A stretch of DNA of 64,000 nt from an uncultured beta proteobacterium (GTDB taxonomy: Bacteria > Pseudomonadota > Gammaproteobacteria > Burkholderiales > Burkholderiaceae_E), in contig CAIZNI010000011.1 in NCBI GenBank assembly GCA_903934295.1, positions 33,056 to 97,055 of the forward strand, written 5' to 3'. This document shows positions 8,231 through 16,918 of this stretch, piece by piece. The notes below the pieces were generated by a model. It did no database searches and was not told the DNA's origin. It worked only from the letters and a program-made list of their open reading frames with translations. The position numbers and the translations under genes are program-made. The stretch's first letter is position 1, and the number at the start of each line of letters is the position of its first letter.

Positions 8231-9501
8231 GGGCAATCCTGGCGATCGCCTGGGCCAGTGCCTGGAACCGGCGCCTGACGCTGTCGCTGGTGGTGGTCTC
8301 GGTGGCGCTGTCGACCTTCCTGCTGATCGGCATCGAGCGGCTGCGCACCGATGTTCGCGACAGCTTCGCCCAGTCGGTCAGCGGCACCGATCTGGTGGTG
8401 GGTGCCCGCGGCGGCGCGCTGCCCCTGATGCTCAATGCGGTCTTTCGGATCGGGGGTGCCACCGGCAGCATCCGCCTGGACAGCCTGCGCGAGCTCGAGA
8501 AGCACCGGGCGGTGGCCTGGATCGTGCCGCTGGCCCTGGGTGACACGCACCGCGGATTCCCGGTGCTGGCCACCACCACCGACTATTTCACCCGCTTCCG
8601 GTACGGCGCGCGGCAGGCGCTGGCGCTGGCCGACGGACGCGCCTTCGAGGGCACGCTCGACACGCTGCATCACGCGGTGATCGGGGCTGAAATCGCCCGG
8701 GCGCTGGGCTATCGGGTCGGGCAGTCGATCGCGCTCAGCCACGGCAGCGGCGTGATTGCGGGCGCCGATCATGCCGACCAGCCGTTCACCGTCACCGGCA
8801 TCCTGGCGCGCACCGGCACGCCGGTCGATCGCACCGTGCACATCAGCCTGCAGGCCATGCAGGCGATTCATCTGGACTGGGTGGCGGGCATGCCGGTGCC
8901 GGGCCGCCGGACCACCGCCGAGCAGGCGCGCCAGGCCGACCTGACCCCACGCCAGGTGACTGCGGCGCTCGTCGGCCTGAAGAGCCGGGCGGCGGTGTTC
9001 TCGGTTCAGCGCGCGGTCGGCGATTTCGCCGGCGAGCCGCTGATGGCGGTGCTGCCGGGGGTGGCGCTGGACGAACTGTGGTCGGTGGTGGGCGTGGGCG
9101 AGCAGGCGCTGCTGCTGATCTCGGCGATGGTGGCGGTTGTCAGCCTCGCCGGACTGGTGGCGGTGGTGCTGGCCGGACTGAACGAGCGGCGGCGTGAGCT
9201 GGCGGTGCTGCGCGCGGTCGGCGCGGCGCCCCGCCACATCCTGCTGATGCTCGCGGCCGAGGGGGCGCTGGTCACCCTGGCCGGTGCGGCGCTGGGGGTG
9301 GCGGCCAGCGCGCTGCTGATCGTCACCGCCGGGCCGTGGATGCAGGCAAGATTCGGCATCGGGCTCACGCTGTCGGCGCCGACGCCGGCGCAGTGGGCCT
9401 TGCTGGCGGCGGTGCTGGTGGCCGGATTGCTCGCCAGCCTGGTGCCGGGGTGGCGCGCCTATCGCCTGTCGCTGGCCGACGGATTGTCGCCGCGGTCCTG
9501 A
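8227..9501 (+). CDS. ABC transporter permease, FtsX/MacB-like
   Basis: A 424-residue membrane protein with one N-terminal transmembrane helix (about residues 15-40), a large periplasmic domain (MacB-type core) to about 275, and three C-terminal helices, the classic FtsX layout. The coupling segment LNERRRELAVLRAVGA precedes the last two helices. Such permeases usually work by mechanotransmission instead of substrate channelling, so its presence in a ZrgA-type cluster suggests it extracts or moves a ligand with DUF2796 and DUF3299 proteins. It ends the four-gene operon; the next gene has its own ribosome binding site after 55 bases. Confidence 0.9.
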   Translation: MRAILAIAWASAWNRRLTLSLVVVSVALSTFLLIGIERLRTDVRDSFAQSVSGTDLVVGARGGALPLMLNAVFRIGGATGSIRLDSLRELEKHRAVAWIVPLALGDTHRGFPVLATTTDYFTRFRYGARQALALADGRAFEGTLDTLHHAVIGAEIARALGYRVGQSIALSHGSGVIAGADHADQPFTVTGILARTGTPVDRTVHISLQAMQAIHLDWVAGMPVPGRRTTAEQARQADLTPRQVTAALVGLKSRAAVFSVQRAVGDFAGEPLMAVLPGVALDELWSVVGVGEQALLLISAMVAVVSLAGLVAVVLAGLNERRRELAVLRAVGAAPRHILLMLAAEGALVTLAGAALGVAASALLIVTAGPWMQARFGIGLTLSAPTPAQWALLAAVLVAGLLASLVPGWRAYRLSLADGLSPRS

Positions 9502-9556
9502 GCACCCGGACACGAATACACACACCGATCAGAACAATCACTCAAGGAGACCGACA

Positions 9557-10714
9557 ATGCTTTCTGCACAGACCTTCCAGATCCGCCCCCTGCCGATGAT
9601 GTTCTTCGGCGCCGACGCCTCGATGAACCTGGCCACGCATGTGAAGTCGCTGCGTCGCTCGGCGGCGCTGATCGTCACCGACGCCGGCCTGATGGCCAGC
9701 GGCGCCATCGCGCCCCTGCTCGAGAAGCTGAAAGCCGATGGCATCACCATCGACGTGTTCGACGGCGTCGAGGCCAATCCCACCGACCGCAATGTGATGG
9801 CCGGTGCCGAACGCCTGCGCGCGCTGGGCGACGCGGTGCTGATCGCGATCGGTGGCGGCTCGTCGATGGATTGCGGCAAGGCGATCGCGCTGCTCGGCCC
9901 CAATGGCGGCACGGTCGCGCAACTGCAGGCGGGCCCGCCCAGCCATCCTGGCGTCCCGGTGATCGCGGTGGCCACCACCGCCGGCACCGGATCGGAAACC
10001 AATTCGGCCTGCGTGATCACCAACACCGAACTGGGCCGCAAGACCTATGTGATGCACCCCAGCATCGTGCCGGTGATCTCGGTGCTCGACCCCCGCCTCA
10101 CCCTGGGCCTGCCCAAGTACCCGACCGCCACCTGCGGCTTCGACGTCCTGACCCACGCGATCGAGGCCTTCACTTCGTCGCGCACCACTCCCTATTCCGA
10201 CGCGGTGGCGCTCGGCGCGATCCGCATCGTCGCCCGTTACCTGCGCCCGGTGGTGGCTGACGGCGCCGATCTCGAGGCGCGCTCGCAGATGATGCTGGCC
10301 TCGAGCATGGCGGCGATCGCCTTCAATGTGTCGGGGCTGGGCGCGGCGCACGGCACCGGTCACGCGCTGTCGGCGCGGCTCAACGCGGCGCACGGCCAGA
10401 CGCTGGCGACGATGCTGCCCCACATCATGGAATACAACCTGCCGGTTCGCGCGGCCAAGTACGCCGAGGTGGCGCACGCGCTGGGCGTGGCGTCGCCGTC
10501 GGCCGGCGAAGAGGCCAATGCGCGCGCCGCGATCGCCGAGGTGATCGCGCTGCGGGCCGACATCGGGATCGCCCGCTCGATCCGTGACCTGGGCGGCACC
10601 GACGACCTGCTGGCGCTGCTGGTGGGCGACGCGGCGGCCGATGGTGTGAACCTGAGCAATGCGCGCAAGCTCGATCCGGCGGCGTTCGAGGCCCTGTATC
10701 GGGCGGCCTGGTAA
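9557..10714 (+). CDS. Iron-containing alcohol dehydrogenase
   Basis: A 385-residue type III alcohol dehydrogenase. AAGGAGA lies seven bases before the ATG. The N-terminal dinucleotide-binding half has GGGSSMDCGKAIAL (about residue 98) and TTAGTGSE (about 140); the metal-binding half has FDVLTHAIEAF (Asp and His), and GTGHALSARLNAAHG supplies the remaining His ligands. All are intact, so it should be active with Fe2+ and NAD(P)H. Family members reduce aldehydes or oxidise primary alcohols and diols such as lactaldehyde or 1,3-propanediol. The specific substrate is not evident. It is a single gene between the ABC operon and a lipoprotein gene. Confidence 0.9.
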   Translation: MLSAQTFQIRPLPMMFFGADASMNLATHVKSLRRSAALIVTDAGLMASGAIAPLLEKLKADGITIDVFDGVEANPTDRNVMAGAERLRALGDAVLIAIGGGSSMDCGKAIALLGPNGGTVAQLQAGPPSHPGVPVIAVATTAGTGSETNSACVITNTELGRKTYVMHPSIVPVISVLDPRLTLGLPKYPTATCGFDVLTHAIEAFTSSRTTPYSDAVALGAIRIVARYLRPVVADGADLEARSQMMLASSMAAIAFNVSGLGAAHGTGHALSARLNAAHGQTLATMLPHIMEYNLPVRAAKYAEVAHALGVASPSAGEEANARAAIAEVIALRADIGIARSIRDLGGTDDLLALLVGDAAADGVNLSNARKLDPAAFEALYRAAW

Positions 10715-10749
10715 GTGGGCCAATAACGATGTCCTGGCGGAGGTTTGCG

Positions 10750-11193
10750 ATGAAGTCATGGCTGCGATCGCTGTCGCTGGCCGCCTGCGCATTGATGGTT
10801 GCGGGCTGCCAGTCGCTGTATCCGCCGGCGTCGGGTGCGGTGGCCGCGCCCACCGCCGCCTCACTGCAGGGAACGCGCTGGCTGCTCGAAGACCTCGCCG
10901 GTCGTGGCGTGCTCGACCGACTGCAGTCGACGCTCGCGTTCGGTGAGCCCGGACGGGTCTCGGGGCAGGGCGGCTGCAACCTGTTCAACGGCGCGATGAC
11001 GCTCGAGGGCGATCGCCTTGCCCTGGGGCCGCTGGTCACCACCCGCCGTGCCTGCGAGCCGGCGGTGATGGATCAGGAGACGCGCTATCTGGCGGCGCTG
11101 GCGGGTGCGCGCCGGCTGGTGCGCGATGGCCCGTGGCTGCTGATCCATGGCGGCAGCGGCGATCCGCCGTTGCGGTTCACGCAGATGCGCTGA
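10750..11193 (+). CDS. META-domain (HslJ-like) lipoprotein
   Basis: A 147-residue outer-envelope lipoprotein. The start at 10750 is selected over 10729 because GGAGG lies six bases before it. The signal ends with LMVAGC (Cys about 19), giving a lipobox. The mature part has a META fold: GTRWLLEDL near residue 45, then FGEPGRVSGQGGCNLFNG and LALGPLVTTRRACEP, all typical. The two cysteines in GGCN and RACEP are usual in HslJ-like proteins. HslJ relatives are linked to heat or antibiotic tolerance in E. coli; the role here is unknown. It converges with the HupE operon, 13 bases away. Confidence 0.85.
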   Translation: MKSWLRSLSLAACALMVAGCQSLYPPASGAVAAPTAASLQGTRWLLEDLAGRGVLDRLQSTLAFGEPGRVSGQGGCNLFNGAMTLEGDRLALGPLVTTRRACEPAVMDQETRYLAALAGARRLVRDGPWLLIHGGSGDPPLRFTQMR

Positions 11194-11206
11194 GGGGGCG
11201 CGTTGT

Positions 11207-11788
11207 TTAGCGAGCGAGCCAGCCAACCGTCAGCACGCCGGCCGCCGCGATCCAGCTTCCCGCGACGCGCACGGCTGTGCGCGTCCAGCCTGCCGACAGT
11301 CGCGTCACCTCGGCCGACAGGATCGACGTCAGGCAGAAGACGGCGGTGACCGCTCCGGCCAGCGCCAGCGCACTCGCGCCTCCCGGTGCCATCGTCGCAC
11401 CGTTGACCCCGCCATGCAGCAACCCCAGGGCGGCGGCCAGCACGCCCAGCGCGGTTGGGCGCATGGGCGCGTCCAGGGCAACCAGCGCACCCGCCAGCGC
11501 AAAGGAAAGCGTTGTGGCAAGCGCGGGCACGGCAGCCGACGGCCACAGGGCACCGAGGCTGCCGCCGATCAGCCAGGCGAGCGGGAAGATGAAGATCAGC
11601 CGGCGTGCCGCGCCCGCGCCGCGCTGCCCCGCCAGCAGCGCCAGCCCCAGCACCACCAGCAGGTCGGCCGGGGTGAGCGCGACGTGTGCGAGTCCGTCGT
11701 AGTACGCGCCGAAGCCCGTTTCGACCAGATGCGCATGTGCGGGTGCAGCCGCCAGTCCGGCGCCCAGCAGGCAGAGGGCTCGGCTCAC
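11207..11788 (-). CDS. HupE/UreJ-type membrane protein, third of three paralogues
   Basis: A 193-residue membrane protein, last gene of the selenoprotein/DUF3604 operon. The start is a GTG at 11788 that shares GTGA with the stop of the upstream HupE gene; the longer ORF in the track is read-through in another gene's territory. An N-terminal signal-like segment ends at APAHAHL, followed by about five more hydrophobic helices. It retains GFGAYYDGLAHV in place of the usual HPxxGxDH motif and LLHGGVNGATM, so it is a diverged HupE relative. HupE proteins are linked to nickel or cobalt uptake for hydrogenase and urease, but no such enzyme is here. Confidence 0.75.
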   Translation of the reverse strand: MSRALCLLGAGLAAAPAHAHLVETGFGAYYDGLAHVALTPADLLVVLGLALLAGQRGAGAARRLIFIFPLAWLIGGSLGALWPSAAVPALATTLSFALAGALVALDAPMRPTALGVLAAALGLLHGGVNGATMAPGGASALALAGAVTAVFCLTSILSAEVTRLSAGWTRTAVRVAGSWIAAAGVLTVGWLAR

Positions 11789-12381
11789 GCAGCGATCGCC
11801 CGCGACAGGAAGACCATCCCCGCCAGCGCCACGCCCGCGCCCGCGACACGCACCGCTTGCCGGCCAGCCGGCCATCGGTACGCCGCACCCAGCAGGATGC
11901 CCGCCGCGTGCAGTAATCCGGTGGCGACCACGAAGCCGACGCTGTAGAGGAGTGCGCTGGTGCCCTCCGGCAGTTCGCGCCCGTGCGCGTGGCCATGGAA
12001 GACGGCAAAGAAGGCCACGATCAGCGCTGCGATCCCTGGCGCGGGCCGACTCTCGCCCAGCACCATCAGCCCCAGCACGATCGCCGACACCGCGATGCCG
12101 ATTTCCACGCCGGGCAGCGGGAAGCCCAGCAGGCCCGTCAGTGCGCCGAACGCCATCACCAGCGGAAAGGCCACGGGCAACAGCCAGATGGCCGGCGATC
12201 CGAGAACCGCCCCCCACAGGCCGACCGCCACCATCGCCAGCAGGTGGTCCAGCCCCGAGACCGGATGCAGGCACCCGGCGAGAAAGCCCGCCGCCTGCCC
12301 GGCCTCCTCGTGAGCCCGCGCGAGCGCTGGAAGCGCCAGGACAACCGTAGCGCAACGCAGCGCCGACCCCATCCGGGTCAT
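11785..12381 (-). CDS. HupE/UreJ family membrane protein, second paralogue
   Basis: A 198-residue polytopic protein with a cleavable-type signal ending LARAHEE and about six helices. The conserved HPVSGLDHLLAMVAVGLW (His and Asp, likely metal contacts) and FHGHAHGRELP motifs mark a canonical HupE/UreJ protein. It starts at ATG 12381 inside the end of the larger HupE gene (ATGA overlap) and ends with GTGA shared with the third paralogue, so all three are translationally coupled. Known HupE proteins carry Ni2+ or Co2+; the ion here is unknown. Confidence 0.85.
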   Translation of the reverse strand: MTRMGSALRCATVVLALPALARAHEEAGQAAGFLAGCLHPVSGLDHLLAMVAVGLWGAVLGSPAIWLLPVAFPLVMAFGALTGLLGFPLPGVEIGIAVSAIVLGLMVLGESRPAPGIAALIVAFFAVFHGHAHGRELPEGTSALLYSVGFVVATGLLHAAGILLGAAYRWPAGRQAVRVAGAGVALAGMVFLSRAIAA

Positions 12382-13391
12382 GCAACCCCTCGCAGGAGCA
12401 TGGCCACTCTCTGGATCGTCCAGAAGGCGCCGAGCGTGCCCACCGCGTAGCCGGGCAGTCGCTGAAGCAGCAGTGGCCAGCCGACGCTCAGGATGCGCCA
12501 GGCGCGCTCGAGCAGGATCACGGTGAACACGAATGCCAGCTGCCCGATCTCCACGCCGGCGTTGAACAGCAGCAGCGCGAGCGGGATCTCGCCCTTGGGC
12601 AGTCCGAGCTCGGCCAGCCCGCTGGCGAAGCCGAAGCCGTGCAGCAGACCGAAGGCGAACGCCACCACCCAGGGATGGCGGATCGTGAAACTCGTCTCGT
12701 TGCGCCAGCGCCGCACGATCTCGGGCCCGAGAAAGAGGATCGACAAGGCAATCGTCGCATTCAGCGGCCCTGGCGGCACCTGCGCCACGCCGAAGGTCGC
12801 CACCGCGAGCGTGAGGCTGTGCGCGACGGTGAAGGCGGTGACGGTCTTTACCAGTACCCAGCGCTGGCGCACGATGAGCAGCAGGCCGAGCACGAAGAGC
12901 AGGTGATCGACCCCCAGCAAAATGTGTTCTACACCCAGGTACAGGTATGCGCCGAAGCCGCGCCGCGCATCCCCGCCGGCGCGCAGGGTGAGCGCCGGCT
13001 GCACGGGCTTGATGACATGCGTCTCGACGAAGCCGTCGGCATGCTGCACTCGCACCAGCACATCGGTGGCAAACGCAGCCAGCCCCTCGATCGCCATCGT
13101 CTGCCCCGCCAGGCCCCCGGCACAGTCGATTCGCGCCGTGTCGATCCACGCGGTGCCGGCACGGGCGCCGCGCACGTCGCCCACCTGCCGGCAGCGCTCG
13201 GGAAACACCGGCACGATCGGCATCCGCACGTCGGAGGACTCTCCGAGGGAGGGCAGTTTCCACAGCACCTCGTAGATGCCCGGGGCGGACTCCTTCAACT
13301 GCAGGAAGGCAGGCTGGAGTTCATGGGCGACCGAAGGCAGCGCGCCCAGCAGGGCGAGCAGCGCCAGGAGCCACCGAAATCGCCCCCTCAC
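12378..13391 (-). CDS. HupE/UreJ-type protein with N-terminal extracytoplasmic domain, first paralogue
   Basis: A 337-residue protein starting with GTG at 13391, sharing GTGA with the stop of the parvulin gene. A signal sequence ends near PSVAHEL; a soluble domain of about 140 residues follows, rich in beta strands, and then the membrane part with GVEHILLGVDHLLFVLGLLL and LLHGFGFASGLAELG. This is the HupE/UreJ_2 architecture that commonly sits beside a parvulin gene. The conserved His and Asp in the first membrane motif could bind a metal. Function of this subfamily is not established experimentally as far as I know. Confidence 0.85.
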   Translation of the reverse strand: MRGRFRWLLALLALLGALPSVAHELQPAFLQLKESAPGIYEVLWKLPSLGESSDVRMPIVPVFPERCRQVGDVRGARAGTAWIDTARIDCAGGLAGQTMAIEGLAAFATDVLVRVQHADGFVETHVIKPVQPALTLRAGGDARRGFGAYLYLGVEHILLGVDHLLFVLGLLLIVRQRWVLVKTVTAFTVAHSLTLAVATFGVAQVPPGPLNATIALSILFLGPEIVRRWRNETSFTIRHPWVVAFAFGLLHGFGFASGLAELGLPKGEIPLALLLFNAGVEIGQLAFVFTVILLERAWRILSVGWPLLLQRLPGYAVGTLGAFWTIQRVAMLLRGVA

Positions 13392-14245
13392 GGCCGGGCG
13401 CCTGCAGGCGTCTGCACCGTGATCGCGTATTTTTCGCGAAGCTTTCGATAGAAATCCCGGGCCGCCTCCTCGCGCCTGGCGTTCGACCACTCGCGCGCGA
13501 CGAGCGGGCGCACGTCAGCCAGTGCGGCGGTGCCACCGGCCTGGAGGGCCTCCAGGCGCACGAGGTGAAACCCGTAACCCGAGGCCAGGGGGCCCACCCA
13601 CCGGCCCGGGGGCTGCTTGAACAGCGCGGCGGCGAATTCGTCGCCGAACTGGCGCGCGAGTTCGTGCTGTGGCACGTTCTCGTAGCGCGGCTCGAGCAGC
13701 ATCAGGCGGTCGCCGACGCCCGCCGGGTCGCGAGGCGCCGCGGCGCGGTTGAGCGTCTCGAGCAGGCGCGCGGCGTCGGCGTCCAGCGCGCCCTTGCGCC
13801 GGTTGGGATCGAGGTACACCTGGACGAAGGTTGCGCGCGCGGGCACCGGGAATGCGTCGGGATGGGCCTTCAGGTAGGCCTCGAGTTGCGGCTCGGTCGG
13901 CTCGGCGAAGGCGCCGGCCTCCTCGGACACGAACTCGACCTTCTGCTGCAGCCGCCGGCGGATGATCGCGTCATCCCGGTCCAGGCCGAGCGCCAGGGCC
14001 TCGCGCACCAGAACCTCCTCGCGGATGTGGGACTCGATCAGTCCATCGAGCTCGTCTCGGGTCGGTGGCCTTTGCCAGGTGCGCATGAAATGGCCGGTGA
14101 GGTTCTGGATCCGCGCCTCGCTCACGACGATCTGCGAACGGGCAGCCGGTGTCGGCGCCGGCCTGAGCCAACCGTCCAGCAGGAACAGTGCGGCGCCGAG
14201 CAGAAGGAAGTGGATGAGCGGCTCTTTCGCCAGCGTTCTCAGCAC
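13388..14245 (-). CDS. Membrane-anchored parvulin-type peptidyl-prolyl isomerase
   Basis: A 285-residue protein starting with GTG at 14245. An N-terminal helix (IHFLLLGAALFLLDGWL, about residues 11-27) anchors it, followed by an alpha-helical SurA-like chaperone region with DELDGLIESHIREEVLV and a C-terminal parvulin domain ending with GPLASGYGFHLVRLE. The catalytic His/Cys pattern of active parvulins is not obvious, so it may act mainly as a chaperone. It lies between the unknown exported protein (33-base gap) and the large HupE gene (GTGA overlap). A job in folding the operon's extracytoplasmic domains is a reasonable inference. Confidence 0.85.
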   Translation of the reverse strand: MLRTLAKEPLIHFLLLGAALFLLDGWLRPAPTPAARSQIVVSEARIQNLTGHFMRTWQRPPTRDELDGLIESHIREEVLVREALALGLDRDDAIIRRRLQQKVEFVSEEAGAFAEPTEPQLEAYLKAHPDAFPVPARATFVQVYLDPNRRKGALDADAARLLETLNRAAAPRDPAGVGDRLMLLEPRYENVPQHELARQFGDEFAAALFKQPPGRWVGPLASGYGFHLVRLEALQAGGTAALADVRPLVAREWSNARREEAARDFYRKLREKYAITVQTPAGARP

Positions 14246-14278
14246 CGTGCCGCCCGTCGTGTTGCGAGGCCCGTGGCC

Positions 14279-14863
14279 TCAGCCCCGTGCGGTGAGCCAG
14301 GCACGCGCACGCGCGACGCTGGCGGGCGCGCCGTATAACCGCAGGACACCGATCTCCAGGGCGGCCGCGATGCCCAGGCTGCCGACGGCGATCGCCTCGA
14401 CCACCGCGAGTTCGGTGACCACGACCACATCGCCCGGCTCGGGGCCGTCGACGTGCAGCAGCGGGTTGATCCGGCCATCCTTCGTCTCGAAACGGTTCCA
14501 CATCGCCGGTCCGAGCAGCACCACCGCCAGGTTCTGATCGGCGGCGGCGGTATCAGGCGCAGCCAGCCGCCCCGCGAACCGGCGCAGCAAGGTGTTCGCG
14601 CGCAGGTGCCTCATCATCGCGCGCGCCTCGGGCGCCAGGTCTGCGCGCTGCGCGATCGGATCTCGCGGCAGCGTGCCGGCGAGTTGGGCCTGCCAGACGG
14701 CGGTGCCCACCTGCGGTGACTGGGGGTAGGCCAGTGCCAGGACAGCACGCTGTGTGGCGGCCGAGGTCGGGTCTTCCAGGCCGCAGGCCAGCGCCGCCGA
14801 CCCGGTTGCCGCGCAGGCCAGTGCGAGCGCGGCAATGACGCGCCGCCCCGGGTGACGCCTCAC
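14279..14863 (-). CDS. Exported protein of unknown function in the DUF3604/HupE operon
   Basis: A 194-residue protein starting with GTG at 14863 that overlaps the DUF3604 stop (GTGA). A signal peptide ends near ALAC (about residue 27). I do not recognise a named family. The C-terminal half contains DGPEPGDVVVVTELAVVEAIAVGS and RLYGAPASVARARAWL. The central part is Ala- and Arg-rich and helical. Tight coupling on both sides indicates a role linked to DUF3604 and the parvulin, probably in the periplasm. Confidence 0.7.
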   Translation of the reverse strand: MRRHPGRRVIAALALACAATGSAALACGLEDPTSAATQRAVLALAYPQSPQVGTAVWQAQLAGTLPRDPIAQRADLAPEARAMMRHLRANTLLRRFAGRLAAPDTAAADQNLAVVLLGPAMWNRFETKDGRINPLLHVDGPEPGDVVVVTELAVVEAIAVGSLGIAAALEIGVLRLYGAPASVARARAWLTARG

Positions 14864-16884
14864 GACGGGGAATACCAGATCGGTGAGGTCCAGGCGCGTT
14901 CCTGATGCTTCATCGGGACCTCTCTGGACATCTTGATCCCGAAGCGAAGCTGGTCATAGGCGGTCCAGCGAGGCGTCGGGATCTCGATCACGCGAGCGTA
15001 GTAGAGCGCCCGCTGCGACGCCTTGAAGTCGGGGTCCTTCCAAACGGCCGAGAGTTCCGGCGCACCGATCGTGTTGGTCCATGTCGCGGCCGCCACGTTC
15101 ACCGTGTCACCCACCGGCGCAAGCTTGCCGTTCGCACCCGGCTTGCGGTTGCCCGACCAGACCACGTCATAGACCTTCTCGCGCGCCTCGCCCAAGGCAT
15201 CGACCCATGCCTTCACCACCTGGATGCGGTCGAGATTGGCGCCCACCGGGTCCTTCAGCGCCGCGACCATGAACGTGGGGGCTTTGCCGGACGCGGGCGC
15301 CTTCGCGAGGTCCCCGCCCATCGGGACGCCTTTGGCGTATCCGGCGTCGGCCAGATAGCGAGACTTCGCATCGGCGGCGGTGTAGTCCCAGCCGCCGAAG
15401 AAGCGCACGGTCATGCGCGTGCCGGAGGTGCCGTAGACCTCCTTGCGCATCATGGCGTCCCAGAGTGCCTCGCGGGTGTTCTCGGTCGCCCACACCGCGG
15501 CGTAGCCGGCCGACAGGTAGTGCCAGGTGTAGCGGGTGCGTGCCGGTGCGACCGTGGGGTCCCAGGAACTTTCCTTGGACTTGTGTTCCCAGCGCTCCGG
15601 CCTCGGCTCCTGGATCGGCAGCTTGCCGAAGAAGTTGTCCTCTTCGACGAAGGACAAGGAGGTGTGCACGTCCGTCGAGCCCACGACACCGAATTTGAAT
15701 GGATTGACCCCGAGCTTGTCGTGCTGTTCCAGGCCGCGCTTGAGGCCTTCGCGCGTGTAGCCGGTGCGCATCATCGACTTGGTGAGCGGTCCCCCCTCGA
15801 GCGTGAGGTTGCCGTATTCCCAGCCCGCGGTGCCGAAGTTGGCGAACTCGTCATTCGGCGCAATCAGCGGATTCGTCTCGCTCGCGCCCTTGGTCTGGAT
15901 GATTTCCTGAAGGGGCTCCCAGCGCTGGCGCTTCTGCGCGTATTCGCGTGTCAGCGGGCCGCCGGTGAAGGTGGTGAGCTCGAACATGCGGCCATTGGAG
16001 AGGTTGGCGTTGTGCGGGATCGCCAGCAGCTTGCCCCCTGTCTTCTGTTCGTAGCCCGCCATCCACTCCCAGAGCTTCTCCGGGTCCTCGCTGTTCCAGG
16101 ACGAAAAGGGGAAGAGCTGATCGGCCTTGTCCTTGCCGTCGCGAAACAGGATGTTCCGGTGCAGGTTGTTGCCGCGAGGCACGGTCGACCACTCGTAGCC
16201 GATCATCGCGGTGAAGCGGCCCGGCTCGTTGTATTTCTCGGCAGTGGCGGTGTATTGCTTCCACACCGAGGTCATGACCGGGCCGACCACCTTCGGGTCC
16301 TTGGCGATCGCAGGCATCCGGTTGTTGGCTTGCGCCGAGACGATCTCGCCGGCTGCCTTGGAGGCCTCACTGCCGCCGGCCTTCATCATCTTGCTCCAGC
16401 GTGCCACCGTCTCGTCCGACGTGAAGGCGGGATTGCCTTCGTACACCTGGGCCATCAGGCCCAGCCCTTCGGCATGATCGGTGACGACGAGGAAGTCGAG
16501 CGGACGGCCCATCTTGGCCGGGATGCCCGTGGACGTGACGACTTCCTCGCCCCGCGCGAGGCGGTAGGCCTGCTCAGGCGTGAGGCGGTTGCCGCCTGCG
16601 AATGCATCGCCCGAGTTGGCGGTGTGGTGGTGCGTGTCCCCGAACAGGACGCGCGTCGGGTAGTTGCGCCCGGCATAGGGAGAGTAGCCCTTCGAACGGG
16701 GAACCGTCTCGCTGCCCTTGGGCCGGTTCGACTCGCCATACGAGTCCTCGACCAGGCCCTGGGCGGGCAAGGGGGCTCCCGGCGGCGACGCCGGCTTGGG
16801 CGCTTCTGATGAGGCGCCCAGCGTGAATGCGGCGACCGCGGCAACGCCCCCGACCGCCCCGAATACTCGAACCCATGAACGCAT
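14860..16884 (-). CDS. DUF3604 family exported protein, PHP-like metal-dependent hydrolase candidate
   Basis: A 674-residue protein. The start at 16884 follows AGGAGA at eight bases and yields a signal-like segment MRSWVRVFGAVGGVAAVAA; the longer ORF would bury it. FGDTHHHTANSGDAF near residue 85 and VVTDHAEGLGLM near 135 are histidine/aspartate motifs resembling the PHP phosphoesterase fold. Further conserved blocks are IPHNANLSNG and GSTDVHTSL. DUF3604 proteins have no settled biochemical role. It is the second gene of the operon, 34 bases after the predicted selenoprotein, and overlaps the next gene by GTGA. A periplasmic location is likely; substrate unknown. Confidence 0.88.
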   Translation of the reverse strand: MRSWVRVFGAVGGVAAVAAFTLGASSEAPKPASPPGAPLPAQGLVEDSYGESNRPKGSETVPRSKGYSPYAGRNYPTRVLFGDTHHHTANSGDAFAGGNRLTPEQAYRLARGEEVVTSTGIPAKMGRPLDFLVVTDHAEGLGLMAQVYEGNPAFTSDETVARWSKMMKAGGSEASKAAGEIVSAQANNRMPAIAKDPKVVGPVMTSVWKQYTATAEKYNEPGRFTAMIGYEWSTVPRGNNLHRNILFRDGKDKADQLFPFSSWNSEDPEKLWEWMAGYEQKTGGKLLAIPHNANLSNGRMFELTTFTGGPLTREYAQKRQRWEPLQEIIQTKGASETNPLIAPNDEFANFGTAGWEYGNLTLEGGPLTKSMMRTGYTREGLKRGLEQHDKLGVNPFKFGVVGSTDVHTSLSFVEEDNFFGKLPIQEPRPERWEHKSKESSWDPTVAPARTRYTWHYLSAGYAAVWATENTREALWDAMMRKEVYGTSGTRMTVRFFGGWDYTAADAKSRYLADAGYAKGVPMGGDLAKAPASGKAPTFMVAALKDPVGANLDRIQVVKAWVDALGEAREKVYDVVWSGNRKPGANGKLAPVGDTVNVAAATWTNTIGAPELSAVWKDPDFKASQRALYYARVIEIPTPRWTAYDQLRFGIKMSREVPMKHQERAWTSPIWYSPS

Positions 16885-16918
16885 GTTTGTCTTCTCCTGA
16901 GCGGCCCGAGACCGCCCC

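Noticed and set aside
11207-12385. 392-residue ORF suggesting a fused double HupE protein
   Set aside because: Its N-terminal half is out of frame with the canonical HupE gene and is low-complexity. A GTG at 11788 gives a normal separate gene.
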